Shown: piece after piece, positions 23,620-34,890 of the stretch
Layout: each line of letters begins with the position of its first letter
Numbering within the stretch: the first letter of the stretch is position 1
DNA from: Drosophila persimilis
Taxonomy: Eukaryota > Arthropoda > Insecta > Diptera > Drosophilidae
Length of the DNA stretch: 64,000 bases
Assembly: GCF_003286085.1 (NCBI RefSeq)
Contig: NW_020825294.1
Coordinates: 8,184,001 to 8,248,000 of the forward strand
Reading direction: 5' to 3'
Notes under the pieces: model-generated
Seen by the model: the letters and a program-made list of their open reading frames with translations, nothing else
Told to the model about the DNA's origin: nothing
Databases searched by the model: none
Translations under genes and position numbers: made by a program

Positions 23620-26600
23620 ATGGATAAAAGTAACACCCAGAAGATCGTCGCCACTGATTCGAAGTAAGTTCTCCAAGTGAGCGTAGTATTCGTTATAGCC
23701 ACGACCCTGTTTTCAGGAGTGAGGCTGAGAAAAGTTTATCTGAAGACCCCATATCTGATATGATGTCCCAGACGGCTATAAGCGATAATCCCAAGATCGT
23801 TGTGGATGCGAGGTAAGTTCCCCTTGCAAGGCGCACTCATATATCTTGTACCTGCTGTACTTTTTCCAGAGATGAGGCTGAGAAAAGTTTATATGAAGAG
23901 TGTACATCTGATATAACGTCTAAGATGGCTATAACTGATACTCCTACTATCGTTGTTGATGCGAGGTAAGTTCCCCTTGCAAGGCACACTCATATATCTT
24001 GTACCTACTGTACTTTTTCCAGAGATGAGGCTGAGAAAAGTTTATATGAAGAGTTTACATCTGATATAACGTCTAAGATGGCTATAACTGATACTACTAC
24101 GATCGTTGTTGATGCGAGGTAAGTTCCCCTTGCAAGGCACACTCATATATCTTGTACCTACTGTACTTTTTCCAGAGATGAGGCTGAGAAAAGTTTATAT
24201 GAAGAGTTTACATCTGATATAACGTCTAAGATGGCTATAACTGATACTCCTACTATCGTTGTTGATGCGAGGTAAGTTCCCCTTGCAAGGCACACTCATA
24301 TATCTTGTACCTACTGTACTTTTTCCAGAGATGAGGCTGGAAAAAGTTTACTTGAAAACTCTATATCTGACATGCTGTCCAAGATGGCTATAGGAGACAC
24401 CCATGAGAAGTAAGTATTACAAGACACTCGTGCCTCAGAATGTCTTGTACCTACTGTACTGTTTTCAGCGATGAGGCTGATATGACGATCCACATGGATA
24501 TAGATGATACTTCTACGATCGTTGTTGATGCGAAGTAAGTTCTCCTTGCAAGGTACACTCATATTTCTTGTACCTACTGTACTTTTTTAGAGATGAGGCT
24601 GGAAAAAGTTTATTTGAAGACTCTATATCTCATATGCTGTCCAAGATGGCTATAGGAGACACCCATGAGAAGTAAGTATTACAAGATACTCGTGCCTCAG
24701 AATGTCTTGTACCTACTGTACTGTTTTCAGCGATGAGGCTGATATGACGATCCACATGGATATAGATGATACTTCTACGATCGTTGTTGATGCGAAGTAA
24801 GTTCTCCTTGCAAGGTACACTCATATTTCTTGTACCTACTGTACTTTTTCAGAGATGAGGCTGGAAAAAGTTTATTTCAAGACTCTATATCTCATATGCT
24901 GTCCAAGATGGCTATAGGAGACACCCATGAGAAGTAAGTATTACAAGACACTCGTGCCTCAGAATGTCTTGTACCTACTGTACTGTTTTCAGCGATGAGG
25001 CTGATATGACGATCCACATGGATATAGGTGATACTTCTACGATCGTTGTTGATGCGAGGTAAGTTCCCCTTGCAAGATACACTCATTTTTCTTGTACCTA
25101 CTGTACCTTTTCCAGAGATGAGGCTGAAAAAAGGTTATCTGAAGATTCTATATCTGATATAATGTCTAAGATGGCTATAAGTGTTACTGCTACGATCGTT
25201 GTTGATGCGAAGTAAGTTCTCCTTGCAAGGTACACTCATATTTCTTGTACCTACTGTACTTTTCCCAGAGATGAGGCTGAAAAAAGTTTATCTGAAGATT
25301 CTATATCTGATATAATGTCTAAGATGGCTATAAGTGTTACTCCTACGATCGTTGTTGGTGCGAAGTAAGTTCTCCTTGCAAGGTACACTCATATTTCTTG
25401 TACCTACTGTACTTTTCCCAGAGATGAGGCTGAAAAAAGTTTATCTGAAGATTCTATATCTGATATAATGTCTAAGATGGCTATAAGTGTTACTCCTTCG
25501 ATCGTTGTTGATGCGAAGTAAGTTCTCCTTGCAAGGTACACTCATATTTCTTGTACCTACTGTACTTTTTCCAGAGATGAGGCTGAAAAAAGTTTATCTG
25601 AAGATTCTATATCTGATGTAACGTCGAAGATGGCTATAGGTGATAGTCCTTCGACCGTTGTTGATGCGAAGTAAGTTCTCCTTGCAAGGTACACTCGTTT
25701 TTCTTGCACTTACTGTACTATTTTCAGGGATGGAGCTGAGAAAGGTGGGTCTCACGAGGTCATATCTGATACAGCGCCCCAGACGGACCAGATAAGTGAC
25801 ACTTCTAAGATCGTTGTGGATGTGGAGTAAGTTCTACAAGGTACGATCATATTCGGGTGTGACCCACGGACCTCTTTTCAGGAATGAGGCTGAGAAAACT
25901 GGGTCTCAGGAGTGCAAAACGTATTTGACGACCCAGATGGCTATCGATGACTCCCTAGAGATCGACTGTAGTAGGAAGTGAGTTCTCCAAGATACTTTTC
26001 TTTCCCTTTCCTTAGTCTAATTTATCCAGGGCCGAGGCGGAGGAATGCGTAGAACAGTCACCACAGAAAGACACATCTGTTGCGGATACATTCGTGGAGC
26101 CCAAGACTGTTGACACAGATGATAAGGGACCTGAAGTTGAAGAGCAAGTGCCCAATATTGAGGAGCCTGTCGATACGTGGGACCTGCTCACGGGTCGACA
26201 AAACCATAAGACTGTCGCCAGTGAGTCGGAGAAGGTCAAAAAGCAAGTGGGGTCGAACTCTTATCGCTCCGGACAGCTTCCCGTGTTTATGTGGGACTCC
26301 AGCTCGGAGGAGGACGAACCCGTAAAGCCTCACGTGGATATTAATTACGAGAATATCTTTGAGGACGTGGGCAAGCTGAGTGCGGTGGAAAAGCACCTGC
26401 AGCTGCTGTACAGACCCTTCAGCTGTGTGATCGAGATGATCTGCCGGTTCAACATCTTCGAGCTGTGCATCCTGATCTCTGACTCCTGCTACGATCCGGG
26501 CTGCCATCCCTCGGTCTCGGTCCGCACCGTCAATCCCACTGGCCTGGTCAAGATCTATTCGGGCGGCAAGATGGTGTCCACCGCATTGACCGCCGAGTCG

Positions 26601-27038
26601 GCTCGGATCTGTCTGTTCAAGGTGGTGCGGATGGTGGAGGAGTTGGACTTCAAGGTGAACGTGAAGAACCTCAGTCGGAACATCGTCCACGCCTCCTTCT
26701 GCATGCCCTTCAGCCTGGACCTGGACCGTCTGTACGAGCAGCATCCCACGAAGGTGACCCGCAACTGTCGCGCTCGGCCCTTTATCACCTACACCATCGA
26801 GGGGGAGAACATAGTCTTTGCTATCTTTCCCAGCGGCTTCGTCCTGGTCCTGCACTCGACCAAGCACTCGGAAACCCGGGCCGCCATCGCTGCCCTCCTG
26901 CCGATCCTGGCCCAGTGCAAGGACGGATCCACCAAGCAGTCCGAGAAGCAGGGTCGCGTCTGCGGCGACGTCTCCTTCAAGCTGTTGTGGGAGCACAGGC
27001 TCGAGCAGGACAAGGAGGGCAAGCTCCTCTACTCCTAG
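23620..27038 (+). CDS. TBP-fold protein with tandem mini-exon-encoded N-terminus
   Basis: I reconstruct 18 exons and 818 residues. Exons: 23620-23663, 23717-23812, 23870-23965, 24023-24118, 24176-24271, 24329-24409, 24469-24534, 24591-24671, 24731-24796, 24853-24933, 24993-25058, 25116-25211, 25269-25364, 25422-25517, 25575-25670, 25728-25826, 25882-25977, 26030-27038. All introns are 52-59 nt, GT-AG, phase 2. An in-frame TGA lies 9 bases before the ATG. Residues ~15-483 are repeats of an acidic unit of type DEAEKSLxEDxISDxxSKMA then I.DT..IVVDA(R/K). The last exon carries a linker, a conserved IFEDVGKLS...HLQLLYRPF block, and from about residue 610 a TBP-type saddle of two repeats: GLVKIYSGGKM (654-664) matches TBP LIFSSGKM, and FAIFPSGFVLVL (746-757) matches LIFVSGKVVL. 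TBP binds TATA DNA in transcription initiation. D. melanogaster has diverged TBP-like genes in this neighbourhood (I recall CG9879 and CG15398); orthology is likely but which one is unsure. DNA binding is doubtful because one Phe of each intercalating pair is missing. Confidence 0.8.
23717..25977 (+). repeat. tandem array of 16 duplicated exons with their introns
   Basis: The genomic unit is exon plus intron. Exon starts 23717, 23870, 24023, 24176 and 24329 are exactly 153 bases apart, as are 25116 through 25728. Eight typical units (exons 2-5 and 12-15) have 96-nt exons; exon 16 has 99 and exon 17 has 96. Exons 6, 8 and 10 are 81 nt (lacking the VVDA end) and exons 7, 9 and 11 are 66 nt (lacking the middle). 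The 81+66 pair repeats three times with a 262-base period. Introns are also conserved between units (CCTTGCAAGG.ACACTCATAT and CTTGTACCTACTGTACT blocks), so duplication copied whole exon-intron modules. Exon 1 ends in KIVATDSK, itself like a unit end, and exon 18 begins AEAEE, like a unit start. Confidence 0.95.
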
Positions 27039-29065
27039 AATACCCCTCCGCACCCAGCCGCTCTCCTGCTTCCCGATCATCGGTTGGGGTCTCGTTTGTT
27101 TTGTTTAATTTCATTTTTGTGCTCTGAAATACCGTGAACATTTGTCATAAACCAAAGTTCCGCACGTGCACTGTTTACACTTTCGAGTTGTGAAACTTGT
27201 TTAAATACGTGATTTATTTACCAGCCAGCTGCTCCAGCTACATCCAGCTACAGCTGCTCTACCGACCACCGAGCAGCACTATAGGATACGGCTAGGCCTG
27301 GTCCAGGCCCGGAGTCGCCTCAGACATCACCCGGCCAAAGTTGCGCCCAAACACACAGAACAACAAACAAATTGCTGGAGAAGTTGCCGCTGGTTACTGG
27401 GTGGCAACTGGGAACCCGGGAACCGAGCTGCAACAGGCGCATACATAAATAACGAAACATTTTCGCATACTTGCCGCAACTTTCCAGGCAGGATGTCACA
27501 TTATGCGGAACAAGTTGCAGGAGGGAAGACCTCGAATACATTTCCGACGTGCTGAGAGCACCTACCCGAATGGCTCTGAACTTTCCGCATAAAACTGTGA
27601 CAGGAAGTCCCATTTTTTGTATTCACAAATCTGCTATGCGTAATTACTGGAGTTACATTTTTCAATATTATGGTTTCCGCTCATCCGAATGGGTCTTCCC
27701 TGAGACTCATGGTCCACTTTCAAGCGATCTAGAGCTAGAACTAAATGGTGTTTTAGATGCTCCAAACAAAAGACTCTTCCTATGGCAGCAGTTCAGAAAA
27801 AGCGATGATCCTACTGCCCTAAAAGCTCCTAAAATATATGAATGGAAAAAAGAGAGTGGATTTTTGACTCTATAAAAAGACAATCACTATATATTTCTTC
27901 ATTAAGTCCTCGAGTGAGTGCACAATTTCACTCAGAAGTTGCCGAAAGTGGCCCCCAGCAAAGAACTACTCGTATAAAGTGCCTTTGGATATCACCGAGA
28001 TACACATTACAAATGAACCAAAAAATCCAACGGCTTTATCTCTTTCAAATTGAGGTTCTAAACTTGGTTGCCCCCGGGCACTTATTGGCCAAAAATGAGC
28101 TGGGAAAAAGCCACCAGAAAGGGGGAAAAACTACAGATATGATGCATAAATCGATGGCGATGAGCTGATGTTGTGGCAATCGAGCCATGGAATCCGGGGA
28201 ATCCGATTAAAAAGTTGCACCATCAAAGTTTAAGAAAGGAGATGAAAACAGAGAGGGAGGGAGGGGAGGTACGTTCCATGAATTATGCATTTTTGCCCAA
28301 GGACTTTTTGCTTCAAAGCTACAAATTATCCAGCTTGCCGGCCAACGAAAAGGGTTGCGGCTGCCTTTGAAGATTAGGCAACTCTGGCCGGGGGGCACTG
28401 GCATACTGACTGTTTTCGCATTTATAAGTGCACACCGACTGCATAAACGTGAGGGGCAGCCTTATTGAATCCGAAATTCTCCCCACAAACATTCAGGGGA
28501 AAAACCTGACCACTTTCTGGAGGGAAAAAAGGAAAATCTCCCATAAAGATTTTAAAACAGTGGCAACTGTCTTCTGGCGGTTAACCTCGCCCACAAAAGG
28601 TGTCGCAAATGGACTTTTGCAATTTTAATAACTGCTCAGAGTGGCAAACTGGTTCGTTAACCATCAACGGGCTGGCTGGCCCACAGCCTGAAAGACTTTT
28701 TGCATATTTAACAAGCCGGAATTTAAATGAAAATTAATCCCACTCCAGGAGCTGCAGCTGCAATCCTCAGTACCGTGCCGCAAATATGTTTGCTTTGAAA
28801 AACGAAAGACCAAATAAATTATTCCGTGTGCATATTGGACTCCCGTTTGCTCCTCTGTTCTGCAGTAAAGGTTTTAATCAGCCCGGACAAGAGGGCCCAA
28901 AAAGGATCTAAATATATCAAACGATTTTGTTGGGTCTTGAAGCCAACTAATTCTGGTTTTTGTCCCATATGTGAACTCCATCACCGATACGTCAAGAATG
29001 GGTATATTTTAGTTTTATGTAGATGTGTGTAACATCAAAAAGTGTTTGTATTGTGTAATCGATAA

Positions 29066-29460
29066 GCATCTATAGCCGATTCCACAGAGATATGTCTCTC
29101 TGTACATCTGTCCACCCGGCCGTCTTTCAGTCTTGGTGAGTGTCTATATCTCAGAGACTATCAACGCTAGAGCGACCGAATTTTGCACCCAGTCTCCTGA
29201 GATATCACACTGAATCAAGTTTTTTCTCAAAATCTTGCCAGCCCTTCCACAGGGCCTCCACAAAGGATGAAAATCTGTGGCACCCTCATGACAAACCGGC
29301 GAAAACTGGCGGAGGGAAGCGCTTGGTATTGCTGTGGGAACAGATAAACGGAGTGCAGGAATAAGCATTAGAACGGTCCTGGTGTCTCTCTTTCTCACAA
29401 TGCTCATGACGAAGGAGAGCACAATTGAAAGAGATCGCGGTCTGCGTTGGCTGTCCTACC
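29066..29460 (+). mobile_element. degenerate DINE-1/INE-1-like element fragment
   Basis: The order 'ctatagccgattcc', 'atgtctctctgtacatctgtcc', 'atatctcagagactatcaacgctagagcgacc' and 'aattttgcacccag' matches the central part of INE-1-type elements (the agccgagtcgat, gtctgtccgtc and atctcggagactataagagctagagccacc segments) as I recall them. Ends are not defined and no coding capacity is visible. A related piece (AATTGAAAGAGATCG) recurs at 43360. Confidence 0.55.
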
Positions 29461-31028
29461 AAAAAAGCACCTTCCCCGCAGGAGAACCCAACCAAATCAA
29501 TACCAAAAGACAGAGGAAGAGAGATGTATTGAATATATTAAAAGAGTTCCATAAATCATATAAGGAAAGAGCATTGGCTCCAAACGTTCACTCTCGTTTT
29601 TTATGAACCTACAAATCTAGAAAACTGTGGGAACAATACACAGCTTGGCCGATTCCCAGATTTGATTACAGGTGTCCATACCACAGACAATTTGTTAACC
29701 TGCAACAACAACAATAGCAAACATCGAAAGAGATTTTCGCAATTATACGGACTTTTTCCCTGTTCCATTCTGTGGAAAATTGGCAATTAGGCCTAGAGAC
29801 GAGCAAGAGAATTGCTAGAATCCAGGCAATGATTATTGGAAATTTTCTTCGGCACATGCCGGGCAGAACAAGTTCTCGTCCTCGTCCTCTGTCAATAGTC
29901 GTATCCTTCGGATTGGGGGCGAATACATAAATCTAAAATTCAAAGCGCCAATAAATTTTCATTTTGATAAACCCCCGTAAGCCTTTTCATGGCCAAAAAC
30001 AAACTTCTGTGATTTATGAAGTTCTCGGCCACTTCCCTGCTCCTTGGGCAATAAAACACGCAGACTCGTCAGAGCCATCTATGAACACGATACGAAACTT
30101 TTGCCCCATGTCCCATGTCCCATGTCCCATCCCGTGCTCATAAGTATTCACATTTTAAAGACTCCATGCGCGCAAATAAAAAAGATACATATAATATTCA
30201 CTAATGTTTATGGGGCGAAAGAGTGCTCTTTGCTGCCCATAAAAACGGAAAGTTCTCAAGTGTCAAAACAAATTACTTTTTAGTGTTCCTAAAAGCAAAG
30301 TGGGCTACCATAAAAGTTATTATAATAAAAACTGTTCATCTGTTAATACAATTTCCATGGAAAATCATCGATTTCAATTACAATATCGTTGGAGAGTCGA
30401 CTCGCCGGCCATGGGGCCACAGCTTGCGCTGATGTAAATCCATAAACAGAACAGAGACATGTTCGTCCCCTCTCAGATATTGCTGTATTGCTTTTCGCAT
30501 GTGGTGGAGCACCAGGGGGGCACAGGCACAGGGCACATGTCATCAGGCCTGACATCTGCGTCAGCTGGCGATCAAAGTCAAATTAAATTGAAACAACTTT
30601 TTGACATCACGTCGGCCCCAGGACCCAGGCCCCCGGCCCCGGCCCCGGCCCCCTCTTCTAGTACTCATTTTGCTCTAAACAAAAAGACTTTTCTGCTTAT
30701 GCCAATTATGGCAAGAACTCGGAAACGTGACCAATATGTGGGAATAATTTTCGGCAGGCATTATTTTAGGGCTTAGAGAAGTCTCCCTGGCAGCTGGCCA
30801 AAATTTAATGGCGCCACTAATGCCAAAGGGGAGCACATAATATGCATGTGAAAAAGGAAACAAGCTTTTACCATAATGCCGCTTTGTGCGGATAATATAA
30901 TGGTAAATTGCGTTTCAACCTGGATTTTCCACAGGAAAAACCAGCGAATGCTGGGCTAATCCATGGATTAGCTCGAAATGTATTCACAGACGCATTTATC
31001 TAATTTGCATTTACATTAATCGATTGAC

Positions 31029-32065
31029 TTGGTGTTCCATTCATTTATTAATGTGTTAATTACTTTCATTAGTGGTCTGGCTACCACTGCGTATGCGCGA
31101 TATCAAGTGCGGCATCAGTTGTTCGGCGAAGGCCGCATGGGTGCTTCGACCCTCGAAGGAAACAAAAATATTACAAAACTATTTTTGAAAGGAGTTTTCC
31201 AATTATTTCTACAAGGATTTTGGTGTTTTCTCGATCTGTTGCAAAGGTATCACATCTGCTGGAAGTGTATTGCATTTCCCAAAGTTTGAAAAAGGTTTCC
31301 GCTGGATAAAGAGATTCCTTATGTCCAAGCCACCGCTACTACATTGGCAGGTACTACCTTCAGGAAGCTCCACGGGATTGTTGCCCTGCCTATGGTCCTC
31401 GTGGTCACCTTACGACTGCTCAGCCCACAGTTCTCTCTGTATTTCAATAGGTACCTAATCGAGAACTTCAACTGAGTCGCCTAGTCCTTAGAAGCTTTGG
31501 CGATGAACATTTTTACTCCAAAGATTCCATGGTGTGGCTTTCGGCGCAGTCCAACACATCTGGGCGAGGCAAGGAAGATGTCCCACAACAAGCGTCTTTT
31601 TATGATACTTCAGATACCCCACACTCCACGGTTTAGGGTAACCTCAGTGCTCTTTACTGTCGTATTCCGGGCGGCTCATGGACAAGTTGGGAGCCTGTCT
31701 CTTCGATTTACCACTCCTTGACCTAGCCAGCGATCGATTCAATCGATTTAAGCCGGAATCTTATGGGAAGATCTACCCCATCTAGCCATCGAGCACCAGA
31801 GAATCATTTTCTACTCCGTAAATTTGCTAGGCCTTTGAGCAGTAAGGCTAGTTGATAGAAAACTGCATAAATATCCAGAATTAGTGGGAACACCATGCAC
31901 AAAAACTCACCCTTCCTATTGGCAACTTTCACTGGGATATGCGACCGGGTGCAGGTGATGGATGTCTTCATCAATGCCACGACCTATCTGCCGTATTTGA
32001 TCAGAGGGGACTCCAGCTTTACTGAGTTTCAGCTGAGTCACTTAATAATTATAAATGGAACCTAG
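31029..32065 (+). pseudogene. possible decayed coding block upstream of Gr23a
   Basis: Several short frames with coding-like amino acid content follow one another with stops and frame changes between them: a hydrophobic stretch near 31029-31110, a segment near 31300-31475 (..ATTLAGTTFRKLHGIV.. then LYFNRYLIENFN and a stop), and one at 31892-32065 beginning MHKNSPFLLATFTGIC. I could not assign a family. It lies directly 5' of the first Gr23a exon, so a dead alternative first exon or dead chemoreceptor is conceivable, but unproven. Confidence 0.25.
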
Positions 32066-32167
32066 AACCCACTCCGACATGACAGGTACAATCGTTCCAC
32101 TGATGAATAGTTGCCCCGAATGCCTCGAGTGCCTTTCACAACAATCACTTAGAGTTCTGACTGCAGT

Positions 32168-34370
32168 ATGAACTCATTCGAGTGTCTCACGCGACGTTGT
32201 CTGGCCGGAGTGTTCTGGCTAATGGGGCTAGTGCCGCTGCCGCCCAGCTCCCAGCTCTGCTCGCTGCTGCTGTCCTTGGCGATTCGCTGCTGTTGGATTG
32301 TGTACCTCGTATACCTGCTGTCAATCGGCATCGGCTTCTGGTCGGTGGCCACGGAGAGTGTGGGCAATGTCGTGGGCACCATGCTCTTCATGGGCAGCAC
32401 CATTTTGGGTCTGCTGCTCCTCCTGGAGAGCGTGCTGAAGCAGAAGACCCACAGACAGCTGGAAGACCTGCGCTTCCAGTCGCAGCTCCAGCTGCAGCGC
32501 CTCGGGAGGTTCGGACGAGGACGCCAAGCCGCGTACCTGCTGCCGCTGATTGGGACCCAGTTCGCCTGCGATCTGGTGAGAGTCCTGATCAGCGCCGAAG
32601 TCGGGACAATGATATCGCCAGTGTTCTTGGTCTCCCTGCCGCTCATGTGGCTGCTCCGCCTCCGATACGTGCAGCTGGTGCAGCACGTGATGGATCTCAA
32701 CCATCGCTCGCTCCAGCTGCGCCGCTCCCTGCTCGCCCTGGCCGCGGGCAACGATCTCTGGCAGCCGTACGGCGTCCAAGAGTGGGCCCAGCTGCAGACC
32801 CTCCGGAAGACCTACCAACGCATCTTCGAGTGCTACGAGGTGCTCAGCGACTGCTACGGCTGGGGCATGCTGGGGCTGCACCTGGCGACCAGCTTCGAGT
32901 TTGTGACCAACGCCTACTGGATGATCACGGGACTGTACGAGGAGCAGAACCTCTTGATCCTCACCTTCAACGGAGCCACCGCCGTGGACTTTGGCACGCC
33001 CATAGCCACTCTCTCCTGGTACGGCGATGCGGGGGCCGAAAATGTAAGTACACAGCTTGTAGTCTCTACCAATTAACACTGACAATGATGGATCGGATTT
33101 GTACACCACTTGAGTGCCTGGCCAAGGGCTTGACTCGTCTCAGTAGTCATGTTTCCCTTGAGCAGGAAGCAAGCTTTCGCGCGAGTGGTCCTCAGGTTTT
33201 TCCACCTGACGCTCTCCGCCCTTGGCCTCAGCTCCAGGCGACACAGTCGGCCTGTCCAGTGGCTTCAGTTCGGCGGCTGGCTGTGCTGGTACACGGCGAT
33301 TTGGGCCCTGACTGTGCACAGAGCCACCCGGACCGAGGACTGCGATCTGGACTGTGTCCTGCGATATGTCCTGCTCGTGTGTGAGACCGGGTCGCATGCC
33401 ATTATCGTGACGAACACCTTCCTGCAGCAGGACGACTATGACTCGCTCGAGTGCTGTGATCCTGTGGTGAGTGTCACTGTAGTGGGCCTCCTGGTGCCCA
33501 TCCTTGGAGCTCAGTACTTGGTGTGCTCCAATTTGGACAAGTTCTCGGAGAGAGTGATCTCGTATTACTGGAAGACACTGCCCAGCTTCCTGGGCCTGCA
33601 GTTCCAGATCATAGCCTTCATCGCACAGGTCATGTATGTGAACCTTCGCGTTCGCCTGGCCCGCCGCCAGCTGCAGGCTCTGGCCCGGGAGCTGGCTTGC
33701 AGCTGGCCCCAGAGCAAGCTGCAGGCCATGTATCTGGACCATCAGACGGCTCGGTTAGTTGACCTGAAGCGGCGCTACAACGAGCTCTACCATTTGTACT
33801 CCCGGATCAACGAGAGATACGGCGGCAGTCTGCTGATCATCTTCATTGTTTTCTTCGCGGGGTTCGTGTGCAACGCCTACTGGCTGTTCATCGATTTGCG
33901 GACCACGCCCTCTAGGCTGTATCCCATCTTGCAGAACTTGGGCTTCATCGTCAATGTGGCTCTTCAGATGTCGGCAGCCTGTTGGCACTGCCAGCAGAGC
34001 TACAACCTTGTGAGGCTCTATCCTCCCGACTCCTCCGTCTACTTACTTTCCTAACATCATCGTTCCAGGGTCGCGAGATCGGTTGTCTCATCTCCAAGCT
34101 GGTGAAGCCCCTGGGCAGCAGGCGCTACAACCATCTGGTCAGTGAGTTCTCCCTGCAGACGCTGCACCAGCGCTTTGTGGTCACCGCCAAGGACTTCTTC
34201 AGCCTCAATCTGCATCTACTGAGTAGTGTAAGCGAATGGCCGCCATCGAGTGGGGGAGTGATGAGGCTTCAATCGATCCTTTTCAGATGTTTGCAGCCGT
34301 CGTCACTTACTTGGTCATTCTCATACAGTTCATGTTTGCGGAGAGGAGTGCCAATGCGTATTCGGGGTAG
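32168..34370 (+). CDS. Gr23a: gustatory receptor 23a, isoform with distal first exon (B type)
   Basis: Distal first exon 32168-33043 (292 codons, ends at GTAAGT, phase 0) joins the shared exon 34069-34227 (53 codons) and the shared exon 34287-34370, giving 372 residues. The joined intron runs from 33044 to 34068 and contains the other first exon. Gustatory receptors are seven-pass membrane receptors of taste neurons; the shared C-terminus has the family signature TYLVILIQF in the last membrane segment. The first-exon protein is hydrophobic with several membrane segments and a SFEFVTNAYWM segment before the splice site. The two alternative first exons encode quite different N-terminal six-sevenths of the receptor. 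D. melanogaster Gr23a has the same two-isoform design, which supports the call. Confidence 0.9.
33149..34370 (+). CDS. Gr23a: gustatory receptor 23a, isoform with proximal first exon (A type)
   Basis: Proximal first exon 33149-34009 (287 codons, ends at GTGAGG, phase 0), intron 34010-34068 (59 nt, TTCCAG), shared exons 34069-34227 and 34287-34370 (intron 34228-34286, GTAAGC...TTTCAG); the product is 367 residues. It matches recalled D. melanogaster Gr23a-A closely: MFP..R.QA..RVVL..FH, RPVQWLQFGGW-like, LGAQYLVCSN, FGGSLL-like GGSLLIIFIV, NVALQM.AACWHCQQSYNL at the junction, then G(R)EIGCLISKLVKP, EFSLQTLHQRFVVTAKDFF and the TYLVILIQFMFAERS end. Start ATG 33149 agrees with the fly orthologue. 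It has its own upstream region (33077-33148), so each isoform probably has its own promoter. Confidence 0.93.
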
Positions 34371-34775
34371 TGGATAGCAGATCAGCGATGCTGGATTCCG
34401 CGTACAATCGTTTGGTAATTGTGGGATGGCAAGCCTGAAATGAATAAGATGAGCACATGCTTATATGATTAGAAAAAATACGTTTATGAGTTCCCGCTGA
34501 ACTCTGATAATATATAAATATATATCTTATGATTAAGCTAATCTATACAATATATTCCTGCACTCCGTCTATCCCATATCCTCTCTCTATAAAAACTAAA
34601 TGTTAGGCTAAGTTTGTAATCAAATTTAAGAACTATTTGCATACATCCCACAAGCATTGAAAGCAGAAAAGCTTAAACAAACAATCCTCGAGCGAGCAGT
34701 GTTGTAAAACACTAAGAGACACCAAGAGTGCCGGAATAAGCAAAAATGAAACGTTATCATAAGTTCCTAATCAAT

Positions 34776-34782
34776 TATAAAA
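34776..34782 (+). promoter_or_regulatory. candidate TATA box upstream of small ORF
   Basis: TATAAAA lies about 115 bases before the ATG at 34891 and could start transcription near 34803-34806. The equivalent place in the upstream diverged repeat copy (34617-34711) lacks it. Confidence 0.3.
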
Positions 34783-34890
34783 GTTATTTGCACACATCCC
34801 TCATGGCAGGGCATACCACACGTCACTGAAATCAGACAAACTTAAACAATCCATCCCAGAGCAGTGTTGGGAAGCGGCAGGAACATCGCG

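Larger units (their letters stand above)
27039..32167. other. intergenic stretch between the TBP-like gene and Gr23a
   Basis: No firm gene. It holds GCTACAGCTGCTC-type repeats just after the TBP-like gene (about 27230-27260), an open frame of weak merit (27631-27875), a DINE-1-like region (about 29066-29460) and a decayed coding-like block (31029-32065). CCCATGTCCCATGTCCCAT repeats lie at about 30103-30132 and CCCCGGCCCCGG repeats at about 30630-30650. Confidence 0.5.

Noticed and set aside
24311..25086. Three repeated minus-strand frames (MSV.CKENLLRINNDR...) inside the exon array
   Set aside because: They are antisense shadows of the duplicated exon-intron units; the + strand frame with splice sites explains them.
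26058..27080. 340-codon minus-strand frame opposite the TBP-like exon
   Set aside because: Shadow frame; the + strand encodes the TBP-like saddle.
27631..27875. 81-codon frame MRNYWSYIFQYYG... after the TBP-like gene
   Set aside because: Protein-like composition but no family, no promoter and no splice partner; could be a remnant of a lost gene, not called.
32182..33384. 400-codon + frame across the Gr23a first exons
   Set aside because: Off-frame reading of GC-rich exons; the Gr23a frames have splice donors and receptor similarity.
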